Shown one piece after another: positions 11,631 to 22,014 of a stretch of DNA of 64,000 nucleotides. The notes below the pieces were generated by a model. That model saw nothing but the letters and a program-made list of their open reading frames with translations. It had not been told where the DNA came from and ran no database searches. Source of the stretch: Chaetoderma sp. LZ-2023a. Lineage: Eukaryota; Mollusca; Caudofoveata; Chaetodermatida; Chaetodermatidae. How positions within the stretch are numbered: position 1 is the first letter of the stretch; every line of letters starts with the position of its first letter. The stretch lies in NCBI GenBank assembly GCA_034401795.1, contig CM067367.1, positions 77,564,579 to 77,628,578 on the forward strand. Reading direction: 5' to 3'. Made by a program: the position numbers and the translations under genes.

Positions 11631-11825
11631 TGTAGTAACTTAACTACGTATAAAAGGTTACTCACCCAACAGAGGTCTTGAATCGGCCAGTGGAACCAGC
11701 GGCAGATGTGCACGGTTCAGGTTCCAAGGTACGACTGCCGGGCGTCCGTAGAAACGGCGGGAATCAGCCAGCCCGGCAGCCGCGAAACACGAACCGCGGA
11801 ATTGCGGGATACCGCCAGCACCACA
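11631..11825 (-). repeat. 5' LTR of gypsy A
   Basis: This 195-bp partner of 2297-2491 keeps the CpG forms at the four sites where the left LTR has TG or CA. It directly precedes the primer-binding site on the minus strand and is followed on the plus strand by the target duplication GTTA. Confidence 0.93.
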
Positions 11826-11833
11826 GTTATATG

Positions 11834-11846
11834 TTTATATATAAAC
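11834..11846 (+). promoter_or_regulatory. TATA-like element of the Polinton A divergent promoter
   Basis: The string TTTATATATAAAC lies 27 bp upstream of the plus-strand start at 11873. It is near-palindromic, so it could serve both divergent genes. Gypsy A now separates it from the leftward gene. Confidence 0.4.
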
Positions 11847-11872
11847 TGTTTAAACACATCCTATAGCGTGCT

Positions 11873-12232
11873 ATGGAACCCATATTTGCTCACTCGACTG
11901 GTCTTGCTGACCTGGCAGATGTGTACACAGTTGATGCTGCCAAGGTAGAAGATAGCAATGGCAAGTCATTCGCCCTACAGTATGAAGCAAAAACAAAGCT
12001 ATTCTCCCTCCACCCCATTGGTGGTGACAGGGTTGAGCTGCTCACAGACCTCAAGGATGTGTCGAAGGAGCGCCTGGGTCGCAACATAGATGGCCACAAG
12101 ATCGTGTTTCGGTACGATTTCCCGAAGAAGAAGTACATCCTCGAGCCATTGATTGAGCTCTCGGATACAGAGGTGGCAGACATCAACACCCTAAATAATG
12201 ACCTCAGCATTCATCTGGTCAAATCCCATTAG
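11873..12232 (+). CDS. Polinton A divergent-pair gene (right member), 119 aa
   Basis: This is an intact 119-codon frame starting MEPIFAHSTGLADL, one of the few unbroken Polinton genes here. The product is acidic and soluble-looking, with alternating hydrophobic residues suggesting beta strands (for example HKIVFRYDFPKKKYILEP) and a C-terminal segment ELSDTEVADINTLNNDL. No signal peptide, membrane segment or catalytic motif is visible. In the ancestral arrangement its start faced the gene at 1914-2291 across about 48 bp. I do not recognise the family. Codon use and the preserved frame suggest it is or recently was functional, though 119 codons could stay open by chance after insertion. Confidence 0.5.
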   Translation: MEPIFAHSTGLADLADVYTVDAAKVEDSNGKSFALQYEAKTKLFSLHPIGGDRVELLTDLKDVSKERLGRNIDGHKIVFRYDFPKKKYILEPLIELSDTEVADINTLNNDLSIHLVKSH

Positions 12233-12268
12233 AGCGGTGCCCCGCCGATTGCCCATGATGGTCTGCTA

Positions 12269-12724
12269 TTGACCATGGCAAAAAACCTGCAGGTCATATT
12301 TGAGAAGAATGAAGTGTGGGACCGCGCTGGACCTGGGGGTGACTGGCAAACATGGTTGCCCCTATATAGGTCTCCCGCAGTCGTTGACATAGCGGTTACT
12401 CCCTCCTCCACTGTTGTGAAAAAGGATGGGACAGTTCGAAATCTCTACAATCGGCGATCATCCTTCCTCACCTACATAGGTAAAGGTGTCTCCCTGACGA
12501 GGGTGGGTCACCAGATCAGAGTTACAGATGGAAAGCTCCTGCTGCGTCCTCCATTCGATTGCTTAGAAAAAGCTGCTGACCTCCAGGAGGGCATCCTACA
12601 TGTCTTCAAAGCCATGGGTGCTGTTAAACTGCTTCAGCAAGTCGGACTCACTAGCCTGCAAATGACTCATATAGTCCTGTTTCTTAGCCGGCGGCAGAGT
12701 GAAGCAGCTAGGCTCTGGTTCTGA
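12269..12724 (+). CDS. Polinton A unknown protein, about 150 aa
   Basis: An open frame of 151 codons starts 37 bp after the previous stop in the same orientation, so the two may be co-transcribed. Readable segments include FEKNEVWDRAGPGGDWQTWL, then a beta-rich stretch with SFLTYIGKGVSLTRVG and LLLRPPFDCLEKAADL. After the TGA at 12724 a short frame at 12729-12824 (MKITIDPDGIGLNLAR...) follows. It may be the true C-terminus displaced by a frameshift or a separate small protein. Function not recognised; no catalytic motif seen. Confidence 0.45.
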   Translation: MTMAKNLQVIFEKNEVWDRAGPGGDWQTWLPLYRSPAVVDIAVTPSSTVVKKDGTVRNLYNRRSSFLTYIGKGVSLTRVGHQIRVTDGKLLLRPPFDCLEKAADLQEGILHVFKAMGAVKLLQQVGLTSLQMTHIVLFLSRRQSEAARLWF

Positions 12725-13244
12725 GGGAATGAAGATCACTATCGATCCGGATGGAATTGGGCTCAATTTGGCACGGATATTTCTCGAGGGGCTCACTCTG
12801 TTCAGTTTAACTCTTCATATATAGCCATGATTCTCATCATACTGCTCGTGCTGGCGTCTATAGCAGTGGCACAGGGCGCTGAGACTGCCATGATATTAGA
12901 TGTCAAGTGGGCTCACGTCCGGGATGACACCCAGTACAATCCTTGGGTCGACCCCTTGCGGAGAACCATTTACGACCGCTTTCACCCACGTGAAGATATC
13001 AAGTCTGTCTGCCACTTCTATGGATTGGAGAGGGTATGCCGTGGTTGTCTGCTGGAGACCCCTGCTCAGCAACATATTCTCTGCGTAACATGTGAACATG
13101 CCAGAGTCTGCCATGGTTCAAAAGCTAATCACTTTAGCCTCCTCCCAGGTGAGCGTTGTCAAGGTAGATGGAAGCCCCTTTGGGTCATCATATCATGCTG
13201 TGCGACTCTGGCAGAGACTACGTGTTTGTCTGAGCCTACGCAGA

Positions 13245-13245
<1 letters not shown>

Positions 13246-13276
<31 letters not shown>
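13246..13276. repeat. (GA)n microsatellite
   Basis: About 15 AG units lie in the interrupted Cys-rich gene, just before the inserted segment. Confidence 0.95.
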
Positions 13277-13277
<1 letters not shown>

Positions 13278-13360
13278 CCGGCCCTTCCGGCGTGGTTGAT
13301 GGCGATCAGTGGTGTATATCACTGTTTGAGGCTTGTCTCTAAATGGGGGTTCAGACCATG

Positions 13361-13545
13361 GTAGTAGTAGTGTCGGAATGATACTACCTCGCTGGCAGCC
13401 GTTCGGCGATCAGTGGTGGCCCCCATCTCAACAACCTATGCCCCAGGGATTAAGAGGGCAGTGGGGGCCACGGATCGCCGAACGGCGGCCAGTTGAGGGA
13501 GGTGGTATCATTTTAATTCCGACACTACTACTACTACTACTACTG
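13361..13545. mobile_element. Fold-back (long hairpin) element with (TAG)n ends
   Basis: The left arm (13361-13425 or so) begins GTAGTAGTAGTGTCGGAATG and passes through GCCGTTCGGCGATC. The right arm (about 13465-13545) is its imperfect reverse complement, with GATCGCCGAACGGC and ending in (CTA)n. The spacer is about 40 bp. No ORF is present, so this is a non-autonomous fold-back or MITE-like insertion. The (TAG)n termini resemble the microsatellite at 16501-16815 and 23611-23652. Confidence 0.75.
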
Positions 13546-13678
13546 TAATGGAGGTGCCAATGTCTACTTCAACTTCAACTTCAATGCTACACTCGACTGT
13601 TATTCACAAGCAGACATCATATGTCGAGGACAACTAGTGCCCATGCTATGTACAATGGTGCTGTGCAAATTAAAAACA

Positions 13679-13930
13679 CTATACAGGGTCTGTCCAGATG
13701 GTGATTTTCTGGACGGCAGATTTAAATGCGTCCAATCTTAGCGCTGTTACTGCCGCTTGTGGTAGCCAGTTCCACGAAGGTGTTGTTCGTGGGAAGAATG
13801 AATGTTTATAAGCATTTATTGATGTTTGATATGTGTTGAGCTTTTCCATGTTGTCATGCCGCATAGATGCTTGGTTAGCTAGAGTTGGGTGGTATGATCT
13901 ATGTTGACACTGGTGGTGACACTGCCGAAG
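13679..13930 (-). pseudogene. 5'-truncated LINE, C-terminus of the reverse transcriptase ORF
   Basis: On the minus strand the frame 13864 to 13679 contains NTYQTSINAYKHSFFPRTTP, then WNWLPQAAVTALRLDAFKSA. This is the stereotyped end of many non-LTR ORF2 proteins (FFPRT---WN-LP-------L--FK). Preceding sequence to about 13930 reads in keeping with it (RSYHPTLANQASMRHDNM). The 5' part of the element is missing, as expected for 5'-truncated LINE insertion. Clade cannot be set from this fragment. Confidence 0.65.
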
Positions 13931-14572
13931 AGACAGGCGACCTTATAGAGTCTCTATTATTAGATTTTGCGTCTCCTCCTCCTCGGCTTCCGGATCTTCT
14001 CTGTAAAAGGCCTGTTTAGCGAGTGTTTCAATCAATGATATAGGTGGCTTAGTGATGAAGGGACCATCCTGTCGGTGCCGCAGCTGTTTTTGCACCAGCG
14101 CTGATGAGGCTGGGGGTAGCAAGGTAGGTGGTGGTGTAGTGGGTTGTGTAGATGTGGAGAGTGCTACTGTAGTGGCTAGTAACGTGGGATTACCTTTGGT
14201 GGCGCTGTTCTGCACACATTTTACACTACCTCATTTTGTGCTTTTTGGAAGCACAGAAGAAACAGCGGCGTATCCACTGTTTACTTCAGAGCTTATGTTT
14301 GGTTTTCGGCATCAGATATGCTTCTATCATGGTGGTGGTGGGATGTTGATATTATAGGCCAATAGAGGGCGCTGAGTATTCATCACCACATTGACTGGTC
14401 ATGTTGGTATTATGAATGTAGGTTTAGTAGAAGCGGTAGCGCCAATTACTGCAGCCCTACATAAGAGGCTGTGGTGGTGCCATTCTATGCTGGTATAGCC
14501 ACTGCTGGTAAAGAAATTGGCGTCAGTACCTTTGGTGTAGTAGATGTCTCGTGGACTGGTGCAGGTAAGACA

Positions 14573-14744
<172 letters not shown>

Positions 14745-14915
14745 TGTTTTTGTGGGATGTGGTGTAGTTTTCAGGTCTGTGGGAGTAGGTGAGCCGAGGT
14801 GGGAGTTGGGGAACCAAGTTGACTCTGTGTTCGGTCCCCGTTTTTGTTTACTGGTCCCTCAGATTCTGGGGTGCTATGGCACTCAGCTGCTAGATCCGAG
14901 GGTCATGCATTGGGA

Positions 14916-14917
<2 letters not shown>

Positions 14918-14953
<36 letters not shown>

Positions 14954-15034
14954 ATGGCTCAGTTGGCCACACTCAAAACAGGTTCCTGTGTATATGTGTG
15001 TGTGTGCGTGTGTGCGCGTGCGTGTGTGTTTGTG

Positions 15035-15078
<44 letters not shown>

Positions 15079-15080
15079 TT
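14918..15080. repeat. (CT)n and (GT/GTGC)n microsatellites
   Basis: CT repeats run from 14918 to 14951 and GT/GTGC repeats from about 14993 to 15080, with about 40 bp between. Confidence 0.95.
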
Positions 15081-15559
15081 GGTGCGTTTGTGCAGTGACT
15101 GTGGTGCTGATCATGGTTAGCAGATTGGTAAGAGACGCCATCTGACTGGGGATCTCCTCCATTCGTGTATTAATCTGTTGTCTGTAGCTGTTGTTGTTAT
15201 TCTTATTCTTGTGGTTGTCGTTATTATTACAGCTGTGGTCATTGTTCGAGGGCGCGTGCTTGCCCTGGCCTCGTCCTTTGCCTTTTTGTTGATTAACTTC
15301 ATTATTGTAGTTCAATGGATTGGTTGTGTTTGTGCTGTAGGTCAGTGTTTCTGTGGGTGCAGTTGTTTCGGTATGCTCCCTGCTAGTGTGTGTGGTGGTG
15401 GTGTCCATCATATTAAGAGGATGGTTTTGTCGCCGAACATTCTTTTCGTGTTCGAGAAAGGTTTCTATACAAACAGCCATAGCCCTCAAAAGTTGTAGGC
15501 TGCTGTGTTCCATTAAAATAGTTTTTGTTTTAGTGCAGGTTCTGCGCTTAAGGTGTCTA

Positions 15560-15998
15560 TAAATGGGTCAGATTGAAGGTGGTTGACTTCTCCAGCATTT
15601 GTGTCAGAGTAGGCATGCACTACCAGACATGGGATCCTGCTTACCAACTACGGGAGTGTTACATTTGGTCATCTCCTTACGTTTTTAATTTGGAGGTGAC
15701 TGGTTTCTCTCAGTGCGGTGTCTCGAAATCGCTTTGATAAGGTACCTTCCAGTACAGTGTAGGTGAGGAGGTGGCCGATCCGAGATCCGCCAGGACTTGT
15801 CGTGCCTTGCTGAACAAATTGGCGGCCAGGTACTCGCCCATTTGCTGGTCATTCCATCCATTTGTTCATGATATAATCTCGAACTGGCACTTATGCTTCT
15901 CCCAGTACCATTCCCACTGAATTCAGCTGGAAGGATGACTCAGCTACTACCATGGGGAGGAATAATGGGGGCAAAGCCTAGGGGTACGGATGGCCGAG
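15560..15998 (-). pseudogene. gag: Gypsy B gag fragment
   Basis: Read on the minus strand, 15960-15730 encodes in broken frames the same gag region found in the gypsy B copy at 43350-43640. The shared landmarks are a Leu-Pro-x-Phe-Ser-Gly-type start, a FEIISRTN-like stretch, WNDQQM, and an Ala-Lys-x-x-x-KA-QVLADL-like stretch. Several frameshifts and stops are present. It abuts the assembly gap, so its extent is unknown. It is a third, heavily decayed member of the gypsy B family. Confidence 0.6.
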
Positions 15999-16000
15999 TT

Positions 16001-16500
16001 NNNNNNNNNNNNNNNNNNNNNNNNNNNNNNNNNNNNNNNNNNNNNNNNNNNNNNNNNNNNNNNNNNNNNNNNNNNNNNNNNNNNNNNNNNNNNNNNNNNN
16101 NNNNNNNNNNNNNNNNNNNNNNNNNNNNNNNNNNNNNNNNNNNNNNNNNNNNNNNNNNNNNNNNNNNNNNNNNNNNNNNNNNNNNNNNNNNNNNNNNNNN
16201 NNNNNNNNNNNNNNNNNNNNNNNNNNNNNNNNNNNNNNNNNNNNNNNNNNNNNNNNNNNNNNNNNNNNNNNNNNNNNNNNNNNNNNNNNNNNNNNNNNNN
16301 NNNNNNNNNNNNNNNNNNNNNNNNNNNNNNNNNNNNNNNNNNNNNNNNNNNNNNNNNNNNNNNNNNNNNNNNNNNNNNNNNNNNNNNNNNNNNNNNNNNN
16401 NNNNNNNNNNNNNNNNNNNNNNNNNNNNNNNNNNNNNNNNNNNNNNNNNNNNNNNNNNNNNNNNNNNNNNNNNNNNNNNNNNNNNNNNNNNNNNNNNNNN
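16001..16500. other. Assembly gap (500 N)
   Basis: Exactly 500 undetermined bases. The right edge begins inside the (CTA)n microsatellite, so the gap was probably caused by it. Confidence 0.99.
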
Positions 16501-16502
16501 CA

Positions 16503-16589
<87 letters not shown>

Positions 16590-16627
16590 GACGACGACGA
16601 CGACGACGACTACTATTACTACTACTG

Positions 16628-16715
<88 letters not shown>

Positions 16716-16762
16716 TACTACTACTTCTACTACTACTACTATTACTACTACTGCTACCACAA

Positions 16763-16815
<53 letters not shown>
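16501..16815. repeat. (CTA)n microsatellite at the LINE 3' end
   Basis: Over 300 bp of CTA/TAC repeats with an internal (ACG)n patch near 16589-16610 and a few interruptions (GCTACCAC, TTCTAC). It ends exactly where the minus-strand LINE begins (CTTTTTCTTTTTG, i.e. an A-rich tail on the coding strand). Confidence 0.97.
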
Positions 16816-16816
<1 letters not shown>

Positions 16817-17090
16817 TTTTTCTTTTTGAAAATCCGACGCTAACGCGGTCGGACACGCTTCACGGAAGAACTCCTTTAAAAAGGCTTGCAAAGCCCCATA
16901 AAAAATCGGGTGAAATAGCAGGCTTTATTAATAGTATATGAATAACAATACAAACTTAGCATATCAAAACAGTGCGAGCTAAAATACTCTATTACCATAT
17001 ACCACGCTCATGGCATAACTACATAGAAAAAAACTTAATAAAGGGCTTATAACATAATATAATTCAAGAAAACCCATTACTATTTGCACA

Positions 17091-17390
17091 CCGTGTAGTA
17101 GTAGGCCCACATGGCGAGCATAGTTACCCGATAAGTGGTAAATCGACTCATCACTAATTAGCAGTAAGTTACTGCTACTCATTGACGCCATTGAGCCGAT
17201 TCATGACCGGCAGGCTAAGTAGATCATATGTAGTTTAACGTAGCAGACCGTATAGTACTAGGCCCAAATGGCGAGTGCAGCTTGCCAACAAGTGGCGAGG
17301 TGACTTGTCAATAAGTAACAAAAGGTCACTCATTGACGGCAGTTAGCCGATTCTTAAATACCGAGCAGGCGTAGTAGCCTTTATGTCGTA
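17091..17390 (-). repeat. Two tandem 157-bp units in the LINE 3' UTR
   Basis: Units starting at 17091 and 17248 share CCGTRTAGTA, TAGGCCCAMATGGCGAG, TCACTCATTGACG-like and AGCCGATTC blocks, with roughly 70-75% identity by eye. They lie downstream of the ORF2 end on the coding strand. Confidence 0.75.
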
Positions 17391-17889
17391 AAATGCACAA
17401 AGCAAACGTATACAAACTATGACTACATAGATGGCGCGTTGGGTTCACATTCTAAATTTACTTCGTTGTAAGTTTTTGCAAATTACCCTGGAACAAATAC
17501 ACCTACAGTAAACATTTACAACAGGATGCTAATTGTATATATGTAAGATGTCATACTCTGTTAACCTACTGAACTCGAAAGTCGGATCACATCCAGAATA
17601 TTGACGCGATGCTCATTTGATATTTAAATATACCGATTCCCAAGGTTAGGTTATTCGTCAAAATTATCATCTCCTAAGACATTAAAATATTAAAATAAAG
17701 TCAATTAAATAAAATAAAATACCAAATATCAATATACAACAAGCAGCGAGTGTGCTAGCTTATACAAGTTCTGCTTCTGCTATTTTTAGATATTCGTGTT
17801 CAATTGATACTAGGCCAGTTTTTCACCATACATCTTTAAATCTACTTTCTTTTCCATGTTCCACTAGCCTGTAAAATTTACAATGAATG

Positions 17890-20800
17890 CAGTTTATCAG
17901 CAATGATCGAAATATATCTTGTATAGCTCTTTGGCGGTTGTTTCCTGTTTTATCTCTGGCCTCTGAACACAGATGCTTCCAAATGGCCCACACTCCTACA
18001 GATAACAGGGTTATTAATAATTATTTCTCCTTGCTATTAATGATTCATCAGATAGTTGAGCAATCTTTGAATATAATTGTTCCAGCCATTACTTTCACAT
18101 ATTTGATTCCAAATTTAGCAAGGAGCATATTGATATATACCCAAAAGCCTGTAGCTATACAACACTGTGTAAACAGATGGTCTATTGTTTTTTCCTCAGT
18201 ATTACATAATAAACACCGGTCTGTGCTTGTTATTTTGCACATATAAGTCAGATGGCCGACCCATAGCCTTCAATGGAGTAATCGCCATGTCACGTCCCGT
18301 GAGTTTCCTGGTAGACAAGGTAAGTGTATTGTTTTCCACACATTTTCCCAGTTCTTTGGCGTGCATGCTAAAGTGTTCCAATGCCTAACTGCAATAGGAG
18401 TCTGTCTCCGACTTTGCATTAGCATTCCATACCAGTCTCTAGATGCCATGTTGTATTTTATATGCTCTGACTTAAATACTAATGTTGGTTGCAACATATC
18501 TCTGTTGCCACGTGCGTTCGGCAATTTGAACCGTTCACCAGGTATTGCCTTCTTTATTCTAATAAATAAGCGTTGGACATCAATATGCCTCATTGATGTT
18601 GCTCTTGCTACATCCTGCATCGCAATCCATTTGCGAGATTTTGGATTAAGTAAATCACGTAACTATTGAATGCCATTTTGGCCATAGATGGCAAATATAA
18701 TACAGCATCGTTATCACGAATCAACTCGTTGCCCCAAAAACGTTGCTCTAAGGCATCTTCCCAACAACTGGGCTGTGACATTGATCGTGTAAATATCTTT
18801 AAGGCTTCGAGCTGTTCTTTATATACGTTGGTATCTTCTGATGGTTAGGTGGCAGTTTATTGCACAAAAATAAACATTCTACTGGAAATGGATCTACGTA
18901 CCTTTGTAGAAGTGTCCTTGCAACACTTGACCAAAATGAGTTTGAAGTGAGTAACTTATTCAAGAATTTCAGTTTTAGCGAAGCACACTTTGCTAAAACA
19001 TTAACCAAATCCAGGCCTCCATCATGTTTTCATTGGTGAGGATTGACTGCGATACTAAATGGACTTTGTCCTCCCATAAGAAGGACAAACGTAACGTGTT
19101 AATCCTTTACTGTACTGATTTGGGCATATGAACTACAGAAGCGGTATACCACAGTCCAGATAAAATGTAATTGTTAAGGACAAATGTCCTGCCAAATACA
19201 GTTAGGCGACCTCGTTTCTAATTTACTAATGCACACTTTAGCTTGGATAGCCTTTCTTCCCAGTTTATTATTACATCCTGTTCTCTACTAAAGTAAATAA
19301 CTAAAATTTTTATGACATCCTCTGACCAATATCCATAACATTGTCAGTTCTGTCCTTCCATGTGCCCAAACTTAATCCCATAGATTTGTCTCTATTGACC
19401 TTAAGTCCTGATGCCTTTTGAAAATCTGATAATACTCCATTTAAAATTCTTAAATCTGAATTTTTACCTGCAAACACAGTCGTATCATCCGCATATTGAG
19501 ACACCTTTAGTGGCCTTTCTATGCCACGTATACATATTCCTTGAAAATCATTACGTTGCCTCAATGTTACCCCAACGATTCCATAGCTATGACGAATGGA
19601 AGCGGAGACAATGAGAAACCCTGTCTGGAACCTCGTTCCAACACTAGTTCAGATAGATGATCATTTACTAAATAGCAACTTGTTATATCAGTATATAAAA
19701 TACTGACCCATTTAATAAATCTGGAACCGAAGCCAATATGGTCTAGAAACCCCATTCAAGTCTGTCAAACGCCTTCTCGTTATCAAGTGTTATTATTGCT
19801 GCTGGGATGCAATCCTGTTCAACTAATTGAATAAGGTCTCGTATAGGCAATGTGTTGTTTAATATCGTTCTTCCTGGTAAAGAGCACGTTTGATCATCAT
19901 CAATTACTTTGCCTAGGCCTGCGCCAAGGTTTCATGTTAGCGCCCGAGTAATACTCTTATAGTCTACACAGAGTAGAGAGATTGGTCTATAATTCTGTAT
20001 TTTATTTCTGTCACCCCTCTTGTATATAAGCTGAACATATGCTTGGGCCATCGATAGAGGGAGATGCCCTTGCTTAACAATGCTAGCTACTATTTCTTCT
20101 AATACTGGACCAAATATGTGCCAGAATGTTTGATAAAATTTGAATGGAAGTCCGTCGCAGCCAGGAGACTTTTCTAACTTCATACCTTTGAGGGATTTTG
20201 TCAAATCATCAATTGTAAGTGATTGGTCACAACTTTCGCGACATGCATCTGGAAGTATTTGCGTTATATTAGCTAAAATATCTCTAGTTGTAGCTTCATC
20301 ACTTCCCTCAGATTTATACAATGATTTGCATTTGAGGACACTGATACACCATCATTAGACTTCAGTGAGCGCATTAATTTCTCTATATCTCTTACTTTTT
20401 CCAAGTTACAAAAGTAAAGCGTAGGCTTTTCACCCTCGGTGTGCATTTGTGCTCTTGACCTTATTTTGGCCCCATCAAACTGATATTGCTCTTTTTCATT
20501 TAGTCCACCTTTTAATTTAACTAATAGTTCGTAATAATTATATTCTCCATCATTAATTTTCTTGTTAATTTTACACACCGACCTCTGACGCGCCTTTTTA
20601 CGCTTTCACATTTCTCGTGCTTTCCGGATGGAATACTGCCTTGAAATATGTTTCAGGTCGGATTTAACATCTTCCCACCAGTCTGTTATACATTCATACA
20701 AACTTCTCTTTTCATCCCAATGCCTCCATCAACTTTCTACACATTTGCGATAGCAATTATCTCATAACAACGCTACGTTGAGTTTCCAAAATCCATCTCC

Positions 20801-21925
20801 TCGTTTGATCCAGTCAGAATTGTTTAATGTCATGGAAAACATATTGTGATCGGAGAAAGTTACTGGTTTCATGTTAGTTTTACACATGCAACCTTTCAAT
20901 GAGCGTTCTACATAGATCCTGTCCAATCTGGATGCTTTCTTTCCATCAGTTGAAGCCAAGTAAAGTCCCTGCCCTCTGAATTTTCAATCCGATAAGTGTC
21001 TAACAAGCTTTTATATTCACAGATGTGTTTCAAAATATTATGAGATGTGTCATTAAAATTAGACCTAGCGTTTCTGTCTTTAACTTCATCTAATATGCAA
21101 TTAAAGTCACCGCCCATAATTAGGTTTTCAGGCATTCTGTCTTGAATTATTGTGGAAACATCATTTAGAAATTCACAATTGATGAGAGGTTGGCGCATAA
21201 AGGCACATCAAATTTAACCTTGTGTTTAGTGCATGCATTGATACAGAAATCCATCGTCCATTTGTATCTGATGACGACGATATCACATCAACATAATTGA
21301 GACAGCGGGGCAGGATAAGAATGGCCACTCCCGCGCTATTATCTTGTGATAAAGAATAGAAAATCTGCGCTTTTGAAATATCTTTGAGAGATTCATACAC
21401 TTCAATTTTTGTCTCTTGCAGAAAAGCAATATCAACTCTCTCATTTGCAAATTCTTCAAGCAAGTGGCGCTGCTTGAATTCGGTATTTAATCCTCTGCAA
21501 TTGATGGTGCAGATAATCATAATTTGTAAAATGATGTTTGCAACCGCCATCATTTGATTAACTTGATTTGGTTTTTTAGCTCGTTTCTTAGACCATTTAC
21601 CTAATTTGCCTGCGAATTCAATGTTTCCTAGCTCTACCACAGACAAATATTCATATTTGGAAATATCGGAATCATGGCGCAGTAGACGATATTTCACGCC
21701 TCTCGCCGTTACATATGGCACTAACACTTCACCCCCTTCTGATCGGTACATTACCATTTCATCTTTCATCTGTGAAGTCTGTGTTTGAATGGACACATCT
21801 GATTCTGCAACTGACATTGTATCATAATCCATATCATTTACTTCAATCTCAGATTCTGAGCTATTGTCTTCTTTATGACGCTTATTGCTACTTAAGTTAC
21901 ACTTGGCAGGAGCGTCATTTACCAT
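17890..21925 (-). pseudogene. LINE ORF2: APE endonuclease and reverse transcriptase
   Basis: The first open part (21925-21173) has an acidic N-terminal region, then the endonuclease start ICTINCRGLN near 21510 and FLQETKI near 21425; MGGDFNC lies near 21115. The RT includes SPGCDGLPFKFYQTFW near 20170, the NYRPISLLCVDYK block near 20000, and the catalytic SQYADDTTVF (YADD) near 19490. A thumb-like part is followed by ARATSMRHIDVQRL near 18600, and the C-terminus carries CLLCNTEEKTIDHLFTQC near 18200, a CCHC-type motif common in Tx1-like ORF2 proteins. At least ten separate open blocks between 21925 and 18048 show that it is a pseudogene. Known role: target-primed reverse transcription. Confidence 0.85.
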
Positions 21926-22014
21926 ATCTTCAAGCTGACTTAAATTAAATGGGCTTAGCGGAAAATCGACTGAACTTTCCGTCTTCTGAGTCCTAAACTT
22001 ATCCTGTCCTAATT

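Larger units (their letters stand above)
2297..11825 (-). mobile_element. Near-complete Ty3/gypsy LTR retrotransposon (gypsy A)
   Basis: Two 195-bp direct repeats (2297-2491 and 11631-11825) begin TG and end CA, and are flanked by the 4-bp duplication GTTA (2293-2296 and 11826-11829). On the minus strand, next to the right-hand (5') LTR, a tRNA-complementary primer site starts 2 nt inside. Next to the left-hand (3') LTR lies a purine tract. The order on the minus strand is LTR, leader, SGNH-like ORF, Gag with N-terminal HhH and a zinc knuckle, protease, RT, RNase H, integrase, hairpin minisatellite, AT-rich 3' region, LTR. RT before integrase fits Ty3/gypsy order. Only a few lesions are seen: a stop in the SGNH-like ORF, a frame change in gag, an amber in the integrase and a slip in an A7 run. 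The two LTRs differ at about 5 of 195 positions, so the insertion is fairly recent. Confidence 0.93.
12827..13672 (+). pseudogene. Polinton A secreted Cys-rich protein, split by an insertion
   Basis: The start at 12827 is followed by an obvious signal peptide (MILIILLVLASIAVAQGAE). A cysteine-rich ectodomain follows, with CHFYGLERVCRGCLLE and CVTCEHARVC. Around 13090-13230 the frame shifts but coding-like sequence continues (for example SCDSGRDYVFV-type residues near 13190-13225). It is then broken by a (GA)n tract and the fold-back element at 13361-13545. Directly after that element the plus strand again codes a Cys-containing stretch: CNGGANVYFNFNFNATLDC, then ADIICRGQLVPMLC. The simplest reading is one secreted or virion-surface Cys-rich gene interrupted by an insertion. 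A secreted protein is unusual for Polinton gene sets as generally described. Role unknown. Confidence 0.4.

Noticed and set aside
15893-16856. Long Leu/Tyr/Val frames across 16501-16815
   Set aside because: They are translations of the (CTA)n tract and the assembly gap.
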